Below are positions 15,373-20,645 of a DNA stretch of 20,645 nt, one piece after another (the stretch's first letter is position 1; each line of letters begins with the position of its first letter). The stretch lies in NCBI RefSeq assembly GCF_028867935.1, contig NZ_JAPQNS010000029.1, positions 1-20,645 of the forward strand. Reading direction: 5' to 3'. The stretch is from Flavobacterium sp. SUN052 (GTDB lineage Bacteria; Bacteroidota; Bacteroidia; Flavobacteriales; Flavobacteriaceae). A program made the position numbers and the translations under genes. Under the pieces are notes generated by a model. It was not told where the DNA came from. It saw nothing but the letters and a program-made list of their open reading frames with translations, and searched no databases.

Positions 15373-17181
15373 ATGATCCGTTCTGTACTCACCTCACTAA
15401 GCCTGCTGGCTCTCGCGTCAGCCTGTCACACTTCAGCGGTCCGTCGCACAACACCGCGCCAATCGTCAACCACCAGCGTCAGCCAAAGTCAGGGCGTCTA
15501 TCAATACCGTGACGAAGACCCCACGGTGAAACCGTTCTTTTCGGACCGGGTAGGCGTCACAGGCCGCAATGGCATGGTCGCTTCGGCGCATCCAGAGGCT
15601 TCGCGGGTTGGCCTGGAAATTCTGAAAGCAGGTGGTAATGCAGTCGATGCCGCAGTGGCCGTGCAGTTTGCCTTGGCGGTGGTCTATCCCGGGGCCGGCA
15701 ACATCGGCGGAGGTGGGTTTATGGTTTACCGGGATAAAACGGGCGCGGCTCATACACTCGATTTTCGGGAAAAAGCGCCAGGTAAAGCCACCCAGAATAT
15801 GTACCTCGACTCGGCTGGTAATGTAAAGCCCGGCCTGAGCATCAGCGGGCACCTGGCTAGTGGTGTGCCGGGTTCTGTGGATGGTATGGTGCAGGCCCAT
15901 AGCCGCTTTGGCAAACTACCCTGGCAGCAGGTATTGCAGCCCGCTATTGACCTGGCGAAACGAGGCTTTCCGCTCACCGAACGCGATGCCCGTGGCCTGA
16001 ATGGCATCCGCACAGATCTGTTGAAAATCAATCCGGGAAAAACGTATTTTCTAAAAGGTACTCCAACTGATACCACCCGCTGGGCCAAAGGCCAGACGCT
16101 GGCTCAACCTGATCTGGCTCAAACGCTTCAACGAATTCAGGAGCAGGGTCGTGCTGGTTTTTACGCCGGAGAGACAGCCCGACTGCTGGCCGCTGAAATG
16201 CAGAAAAACGGTGGCATTATCACGGAGCAGGATTTAGCGGATTATAAATCTGTTTGGCGCGACCCCATCAAAGCTGCTTATAAAGACCTGAATGTCATCA
16301 CGATGGCCCCTACCTCCAGTGGCGGTGTAGCTCTGGTTCAGCTCATGCGTTTTGTAGAACCGTTTCCGCTTCGGCGTTGGGGCTGGAACCGCGATAGCAC
16401 GGTACAGGTCATGATTGAAGCCGAACGTCGTGTGTATGCCGACCGGGCCAAGTTTCTGGGCGACCCCGATTTTGTGAAAGTTCCGGTAGCCGAACTGACC
16501 AGTTATCCGTACCTGAAAACACGCTGGACCGACTTTGACTGGAACAAAGCCACCGACAGCCGCAACGTACGGGGCGGTTCTATTCCGGGCTACGAGAGTC
16601 TGGAAACAACCCACTTTTCGGTAGTCGATCGCGATGGAAACGCGGTGAGTATTACCACTACACTCAATGGGGGTTATGGCAGCCGGGTTGTGGTTGGTGG
16701 TGCTGGTTTCTTTATGAACAACGAAATGGATGATTTCAGCGTTAAGCCGGGCACGCCCAACATGTACGGTTTGGTTGGAAACGCAGCTAACGCCATTGCA
16801 CCCGGCAAACGGATGCTGTCGAGCATGACGCCCAGCATCATCGAAAAAGACGGAAAACTATTTATGGTTGTTGGAACGCCGGGCGGTTCAACCATTATGA
16901 CGTCGGTATTTCAAACGGTATTGAACGTTGTAGAACACGGCATGACCATGCAACAGGCTGTGAACGCATTGAAATTCCACCACCAGTGGCTCCCTGACAA
17001 AACAATTTTTGAAACCGGGGCCTTCTCCGAAAAAACCCAGCAGGCACTCCAAAGCCGGGGTTATATACTCGAACGCCTAACTAACACCCTCGGCCGAATG
17101 GACTGTATACTGGTACGGCCCGACGGTAGTTTTGAAGGTGCCTCTGACCCTCGCGCTGATAACACAGCAATAGGATATTAA
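15373..17181 (+). CDS. ggt: Gamma-glutamyltransferase lipoprotein
   Basis: Hydrolyses or transfers the gamma-glutamyl group of glutathione and related peptides in the periplasm or at the membrane. From the ATG at 15373 it is 602 aa. The signal peptide ends in a lipobox LASAC with Cys18, so it is likely lipid-anchored; E. coli Ggt is a soluble periplasmic protein. A TTG six codons upstream abuts the kinase stop but would add nothing useful. The fold is an Ntn hydrolase that self-cleaves before Thr412 in ETTHFSVVD, making large and small subunits. Other active-site marks are NNEMDDFS (449-456), LSSMTPSII (482-490) and the oxyanion loop GTPGGSTI (501-508). The GGNAVDAAVA segment (88-97) is typical of the large subunit. 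It is probably transcribed with the kinase and ends at a long palindrome. Confidence 0.97.
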   Translation: MIRSVLTSLSLLALASACHTSAVRRTTPRQSSTTSVSQSQGVYQYRDEDPTVKPFFSDRVGVTGRNGMVASAHPEASRVGLEILKAGGNAVDAAVAVQFALAVVYPGAGNIGGGGFMVYRDKTGAAHTLDFREKAPGKATQNMYLDSAGNVKPGLSISGHLASGVPGSVDGMVQAHSRFGKLPWQQVLQPAIDLAKRGFPLTERDARGLNGIRTDLLKINPGKTYFLKGTPTDTTRWAKGQTLAQPDLAQTLQRIQEQGRAGFYAGETARLLAAEMQKNGGIITEQDLADYKSVWRDPIKAAYKDLNVITMAPTSSGGVALVQLMRFVEPFPLRRWGWNRDSTVQVMIEAERRVYADRAKFLGDPDFVKVPVAELTSYPYLKTRWTDFDWNKATDSRNVRGGSIPGYESLETTHFSVVDRDGNAVSITTTLNGGYGSRVVVGGAGFFMNNEMDDFSVKPGTPNMYGLVGNAANAIAPGKRMLSSMTPSIIEKDGKLFMVVGTPGGSTIMTSVFQTVLNVVEHGMTMQQAVNALKFHHQWLPDKTIFETGAFSEKTQQALQSRGYILERLTNTLGRMDCILVRPDGSFEGASDPRADNTAIGY

Positions 17182-17194
17182 GTATCAGATTTCG

Positions 17195-17294
17195 GATTGA
17201 GGATTTGGGCTTTCGGATTTATTGCTGTCGCGTGACTCTACTTTGGAAATAACTTTCGCGTCAGCAATAAATCCGAAATTCGACATCCCCAATC
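17195..17294. repeat. 100-bp intergenic palindrome, likely bidirectional terminator
   Basis: Two 38-nt arms (17195-17232 and 17257-17294) are reverse complements at 32 of 38 positions around a 24-nt loop. The core, 17211-17227 against 17262-17278, is a perfect 17-bp match. It fills nearly all of the 111 bp between the convergent ggt and DUF4142 genes and overlaps the DUF4142 stop by two bases. The motif tttcggatt also occurs directly at 17190-17198 and 17211-17219. A shared terminator fits the position, but there is no T-run, and the size suggests a repeat-family or MITE-like unit. No target-site duplication was seen. Confidence 0.8.
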
Positions 17295-17871
17295 AATTCA
17301 GTACATTTCGAATAGATTTGGCCCGATCACGGAGGTCTTTGCCCTCTTTCTCAATTCGGTTGGCGTAGGTTCGCACCTCATCGTTGGGAGCATCGTCGGC
17401 CAGATCGTCAGCAACGTCAGCGGTTTTATCATTAACCTTGCCAACTTCTTCGAGGTATTTTATGTCGAAAGCGGTGCCGGGTTTCTCATCCCGGAGATCA
17501 TCAACCCGGTCCCGTCCTTCTTTTGAGAGTTCAGTCGGTACCACCAGTTTCAGATCCTGCGTCATCCGACGCATCTCTTTCTCGTCCTTCACATATTTCT
17601 CCACATACTGCCGGGCAAATGTTCTCACCTCCGGATTGGTAGCCTGTTTGGATGCCAGTTGACTCAGTTCATAATTTGTCATGGCCAAACTGGCTAGTTC
17701 AACCATGCCTTCTGATGTTTTTTTAGCTTCTTTTTTGGCATCATCGCTGATACCCGTAGCTTGTTGGTCGATCCGTTTTTCGTTGGCTTCGTTTGCCTTA
17801 TTGTCACTGTCGTTTCCCCCACAAGATGAGAGCAACAGGGTCGTTGCCAGAAGATAGAGTGTCGTTTTCAT
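17293..17871 (-). CDS. DUF4142 lipoprotein
   Basis: A 192-aa lipoprotein of unknown function. Residues 1-17 are a lipoprotein signal with lipobox LLSSC (Cys17), followed by a Gly/Asp/Asn-rich linker. The remainder is strongly helical and highly charged, with the DUF4142 pattern: ASLAMTNYELSQLASKQATNPEVRTFA, then a second half ending in DEVRTYANRIEKEG. The family has a ferritin-like helical-bundle shape and is common in Bacteroidota and proteobacterial envelopes, with no confirmed activity; I see no obvious di-metal ligand set. It lies 44 bp downstream of the acylase on the same strand and may share its message. Its 3' end abuts the palindrome. Confidence 0.9.
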   Translation of the reverse strand: MKTTLYLLATTLLLSSCGGNDSDNKANEANEKRIDQQATGISDDAKKEAKKTSEGMVELASLAMTNYELSQLASKQATNPEVRTFARQYVEKYVKDEKEMRRMTQDLKLVVPTELSKEGRDRVDDLRDEKPGTAFDIKYLEEVGKVNDKTADVADDLADDAPNDEVRTYANRIEKEGKDLRDRAKSIRNVLN

Positions 17872-17915
17872 TGTTGAGTTATTTGGTAATACAACCCAAT
17901 TGGTGAGCGGGTGTT

Positions 17916-20060
17916 TTATTTTCCCGGATGATAGACACGCTTAGCGTCTTTTAGGACCTGCTCTTTGTTGAGCGTCATTTTTTTGGTTTGCTGATTTACG
18001 AACATCGTCATCTGGTCCGTATAGTGCGGACTATCGGCGTGGTTCGAAGCACCATACGCGTTTACAGTCTCGATCTCGGGCAACGCATCTTTTCTAAAGC
18101 GTACCAGTTCGATGTACGATTCACCCTGATCGGCGCGAAGTTCACCGGTTTTAGTTTGCTTTGAATCCATCGCGGCCAGCACATCGGGAATACCCGCACA
18201 AGGCAAACTTATTGAGCCACGTGTATGTCGTTGAACACGTCCCAACGGCAAATCTGTCGTCCCGAAATACTTCAGCAAATACGCTTTGGTAAGTTGAAGC
18301 CCCTGCATACATTCCGCAGCCGTCAGTGGCCGATATGGCGACCCACCCGCTTTTTGCAGTATGTCTTTAAGGTGCATACAGGCCACCACAAAAACTGCTG
18401 CCCCACGGCTTGTTGTATCGGCTTTGCGGTCCCAGTTGTTCAACGTTTCAATTAGCGATGACACTTCGGGATAGTCGGCAGGTTTGAGCGCAAACAGGGG
18501 GTTTACATCGGTACGGTAGCTCAGTTTCTGAGGCAGTTGCAAATCGTATTTAATCTGCTTGAAGGCCTCGTAGCTCAGCGGTTTACCCGAAGCCATCAAC
18601 TCACCCATCCGCATGCTCCGATTCAGTTCAAACCGCTCTATCCCCATTGTCGGGTCGAAGTCTTTAGGTTTGGGGCTTTCGGCAAGGTCAGTACAGTGAA
18701 ATGGCGTGTTGTTTGAATTGAACACATAACCACTGCGGGGATTTACCACCTGCGGCATGGCCTCGATGGGATGAAAGTTGGTCCACAGGGTTTTACTGGT
18801 GTTACCAGGCAGGGTTTGTTGCCAATCGAAGGCGGGGTCGCGACGGGGAATTTTACCATTGGTGAGGTACATGATCGTGTCGTTCCGGTCGGCATACACA
18901 ATATTGAACCCCATCGGAATGGCCGTCATTTGCAAAGCTTGGTAGAACTCGGTGTAGTTACGGGCCTTGTTCATCCGATACCATTGCTCGCCCGTCCGGG
19001 TCTCAAACAAACCGGCATATCGCATAGCGAAAGCCCCAGTTTTGGTAACCATTGCTGGCCCATATTCGCACCAATACGCTTTTTTGCGTATCGCAACCGG
19101 AATCCCCTTTATCCGAAGCTTCACCGAACGCACTTCTAGCGGCACCCATTTGCCATCGAACCAGTACTCATTTTTATTAGCTGGGTTCAGCGTCAATTCA
19201 TACACATCCATTTTGTCGTGGTAGTTCACGGTATGTGCCCAGCCGAGGTTTTCGTTCACGCCGTGTAGAATGGTGGCTGCGCCCGGAAACAAACCGCCCA
19301 AAATATTCCAGCCTTCCTCACTGCATAAATGAGCTTCGTACCATGCGACCGGCCCTTCTAGTGGCTGGTGCGAATTGATAGCCAGATAGGTTTGCCCATC
19401 GGTGGTACGCTTGCTGTTGAGCGCGATGCCGTTGGAGCCACCGGTCAGTGGGTAATTGATTGTCCGGGGTTCCGGTAAATGGGTATTGGGTGATTGGTTA
19501 TTCAATGTATGAGCAACGGCGGTTTTAGGCGCTCTGGGCATTGTGCCGTTGAGAACACTGGTTAGGGCACGGTCGATCCCCGAAAACGACGCATTCGATA
19601 AAATAAATCCACCAATCAGATCGATCTCACTAACCGGAAACGACCCACGAACCAGCACCTCTTTGGGGTGCGCCAGTGCATACGCATTGATTCCCTGACA
19701 GTACCCACTCATCACGGCGCGGTAGTCGGCCGAAAATTTAGCCGGATAATCGCGTTGTGCCTGCTCCCTGGCTCGAATCAAGCCGACCACATAATCAATG
19801 GTTGCGCCTTGTTTACCCAAATACCGCCCCAACATTCCTTTGGCCCCCAGCAACGTCAGTTGAGTGGTTTTGAAATCGTCTTCAGCATGGGCCCAGGCTA
19901 GTCCATAGGCCACTTCGGCATCAGTTTTGGCAAAAATATGCGGCACTCCCCACCGATCGCGGGCAATGTTGATACGCGTAGGGTCGATTTGGGCGGGAGC
20001 CGTTTGGATAATTAAACCTAACAGGCAAAGATGCAGAATTGCATTACGGCAGATTTTCAT
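17916..20060 (-). CDS. Penicillin acylase-family Ntn hydrolase (acyl-homoserine lactone acylase-like)
   Basis: A periplasmic amidase expected to cut an acyl chain from an amide such as an acyl-homoserine lactone or another N-acyl compound. From the ATG at 20060 it is 714 aa; an in-frame TTG three codons upstream was not used. Residues 1-23 are a signal peptide ending APAQ. The alpha chain (to about 208) includes DRWGVPHIFA (35-44) and GLAWAHAEDDF. Self-cleavage before Ser209 in GGSNGIAL would expose the catalytic Ser, as in PvdQ- and aculeacin-type acylases. SHQPLEGPVAWYE (230-242) follows, holding the beta-chain His, and then GVNENLGWAHT. Penicillin G acylase is less likely because of the SNGIAL form. 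Substrate is unproved. It diverges from the VOC gene and precedes the DUF4142 gene. Confidence 0.92.
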   Translation of the reverse strand: MKICRNAILHLCLLGLIIQTAPAQIDPTRINIARDRWGVPHIFAKTDAEVAYGLAWAHAEDDFKTTQLTLLGAKGMLGRYLGKQGATIDYVVGLIRAREQAQRDYPAKFSADYRAVMSGYCQGINAYALAHPKEVLVRGSFPVSEIDLIGGFILSNASFSGIDRALTSVLNGTMPRAPKTAVAHTLNNQSPNTHLPEPRTINYPLTGGSNGIALNSKRTTDGQTYLAINSHQPLEGPVAWYEAHLCSEEGWNILGGLFPGAATILHGVNENLGWAHTVNYHDKMDVYELTLNPANKNEYWFDGKWVPLEVRSVKLRIKGIPVAIRKKAYWCEYGPAMVTKTGAFAMRYAGLFETRTGEQWYRMNKARNYTEFYQALQMTAIPMGFNIVYADRNDTIMYLTNGKIPRRDPAFDWQQTLPGNTSKTLWTNFHPIEAMPQVVNPRSGYVFNSNNTPFHCTDLAESPKPKDFDPTMGIERFELNRSMRMGELMASGKPLSYEAFKQIKYDLQLPQKLSYRTDVNPLFALKPADYPEVSSLIETLNNWDRKADTTSRGAAVFVVACMHLKDILQKAGGSPYRPLTAAECMQGLQLTKAYLLKYFGTTDLPLGRVQRHTRGSISLPCAGIPDVLAAMDSKQTKTGELRADQGESYIELVRFRKDALPEIETVNAYGASNHADSPHYTDQMTMFVNQQTKKMTLNKEQVLKDAKRVYHPGK

Positions 20061-20072
20061 GGCGTACAAGGT

Positions 20073-20094
20073 ACAAAATCCTACCTAATTTTGT
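20073..20094. promoter_or_regulatory. Short palindrome in the acylase/VOC divergent promoter
   Basis: Arms acaaaat (20073-20079) and attttgt (20088-20094) form a 7-8-7 inverted repeat centred in the 37-bp gap. TAATTTTG (20086-20093) within it matches the -7 consensus for the plus strand, but no TTG lies at the right distance. If used, the VOC mRNA would start at or next to its ATG and be leaderless. Confidence 0.35.
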
Positions 20095-20097
20095 TGA

Positions 20098-20505
20098 ATG
20101 CCCCAACACATCGCTCACCTCGCCCTTGTCGTTGCCGATTACGACGAAGCCATTGCTTTTTATACCCAAAAACTAGGTTTCACCCTGATTGAAGACACCA
20201 TTCTGAGCGAATCAAAACGCTGGGTATTGGTAGAGCCCAAAGGCCAAGCCTCGGCCGGAAACAAGTCGTGCCGACTGCTGCTCGCTAAAGCAGCCAACGA
20301 AGAACAACTGAGCCGGGTTGGTAATCAGACCGGTGGACGCGTCTTTCTATTCCTGAACACGGACGATTTCTGGCGCGATTATCACCAGATGCTGGCTAAT
20401 GAAGTACGGTTTGTCCGGCCTCCTGTGGAGGAATCCTATGGTACAGTTGCCGTTTTCGAAGATTTATACGGCAACTTGTGGGACCTGATCGAGCCGAAGA
20501 AGTAA
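20098..20505 (+). CDS. VOC (glyoxalase/bleomycin resistance) family protein
   Basis: A 135-aa single VOC domain protein, probably a cytoplasmic metal-dependent enzyme or binding protein. It begins MPQHIAHLALVVADYDEAIAFYTQKLGF, the standard VOC first motif with His7 as likely metal ligand. The second half ends with the typical VAVFEDLYGNLWDLIEP, which supplies the C-terminal Glu. Members act as glyoxalases, dioxygenases, fosfomycin- or bleomycin-resistance proteins, so the reaction cannot be named; I see nothing specific for methylglyoxal. It diverges from the acylase with 37 bp between start codons. Confidence 0.93.
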   Translation: MPQHIAHLALVVADYDEAIAFYTQKLGFTLIEDTILSESKRWVLVEPKGQASAGNKSCRLLLAKAANEEQLSRVGNQTGGRVFLFLNTDDFWRDYHQMLANEVRFVRPPVEESYGTVAVFEDLYGNLWDLIEPKK

Positions 20506-20548
20506 TTTGGTAATTAAATGATTGAGGGGTGGGCGTAAATAGGAACCA

Positions 20549-20594
20549 GCGTGTGTTAAGGGATTGACGACCAAATCTTTCACCTTACACACGC
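20549..20594 (+). promoter_or_regulatory. Hairpin before the right-edge gene
   Basis: Arms gcgtgtgttaagg (20549-20561) and ccttacacacgc (20583-20594) pair over 12 bp with one bulged T, around a 21-nt loop. The hairpin ends 6 nt before the ATG at 20601 and lies about 43 nt past the VOC stop. It could be a terminator for VOC or a 5' control element or operator of the next gene. Confidence 0.4.
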
Positions 20595-20600
20595 GGCCCC

Positions 20601-20645
20601 ATGGAAGCGAAATTAACCTCTTTGCTTGAGTTTCTAAATGCCGTC
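20601..20645 (+). CDS. Start of a gene truncated by the window edge
   Basis: An ATG at 20601 opens a frame that stays open for 15 codons to the window end (MEAKLTSLLEFLNAV). The short amphipathic helical start resembles the N-termini of Crp/Fnr-type regulators in this phylum, but that is only an impression from 15 residues. No function is claimed. Confidence 0.4.
   Translation, partial: MEAKLTSLLEFLNAV

Noticed and set aside
15466..15900. Minus-strand 144-aa frame inside ggt
   Set aside because: It is antisense to the conserved large-subunit region and has no family resemblance.
17189..17279. Repeated tttcggatt motifs as a possible CRISPR or iteron array
   Set aside because: There are only three short copies, one inverted, with irregular spacing; they are explained by the palindrome.

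Overview
The window looks like a chromosomal segment of a Bacteroidota bacterium, most likely a Cytophagales member such as Spirosoma or a relative. Three things point there: a secreted protein with a CHU_C/type B type IX secretion (T9SS) C-terminal domain, a chondroitinase-AC-type polysaccharide lyase, and promoter-like sequences of the Bacteroidota form TTG-N17-23-TAnnTTTG in place of sigma70 boxes. Shine-Dalgarno sequences are mostly absent. The genus is an inference. The window is densely coded with no gene-free stretch over 300 bases. I see no tRNA, rRNA, insertion sequence, prophage or CRISPR array.

Layout. Positions 1-5718 hold three exported polysaccharide-degrading enzymes in alternating orientation: a formylglycine sulfatase (-), a PL8 lyase (+) and a double SGNH esterase with a GxDLY-type N-terminal domain (-). 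Together they could attack a sulfated, O-acylated, uronate-containing glycan, but no SusC/SusD pair or regulator is in view. Positions 5956-7485 encode a T9SS type B cargo protein with three internal ~69-residue repeats. Positions 7536-13624 are six minus-strand genes, in transcription order prmC, a MoxR ATPase, a phosphodiester glycosidase-like protein, mutS, then a RelE/ParE-type toxin-antitoxin pair. prmC and the MoxR gene overlap by 4 bp behind a good promoter match. mutS has a forced GTG start inside an 11-bp inverted repeat.

Positions 13837-17181 carry a soluble double-PAS histidine kinase followed 18 bp later by a lipoprotein gamma-glutamyltransferase. A near-perfect 100-bp palindrome fills the gap to the convergent pair formed by a penicillin/acyl-homoserine-lactone acylase-family enzyme and a DUF4142 lipoprotein. 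A VOC-family (glyoxalase-like) gene diverges from the acylase across only 37 bp. The right edge holds the first codons of another gene behind a hairpin.

Most of the content is familiar housekeeping and secreted-enzyme genes. I found no clearly new multi-gene system. The most unusual items are the intergenic palindrome, the bimodular esterase beside the PL8 lyase and sulfatase, the altered active-site loop of the PL8 lyase, and the inverted repeats at the mutS and glycosidase starts.
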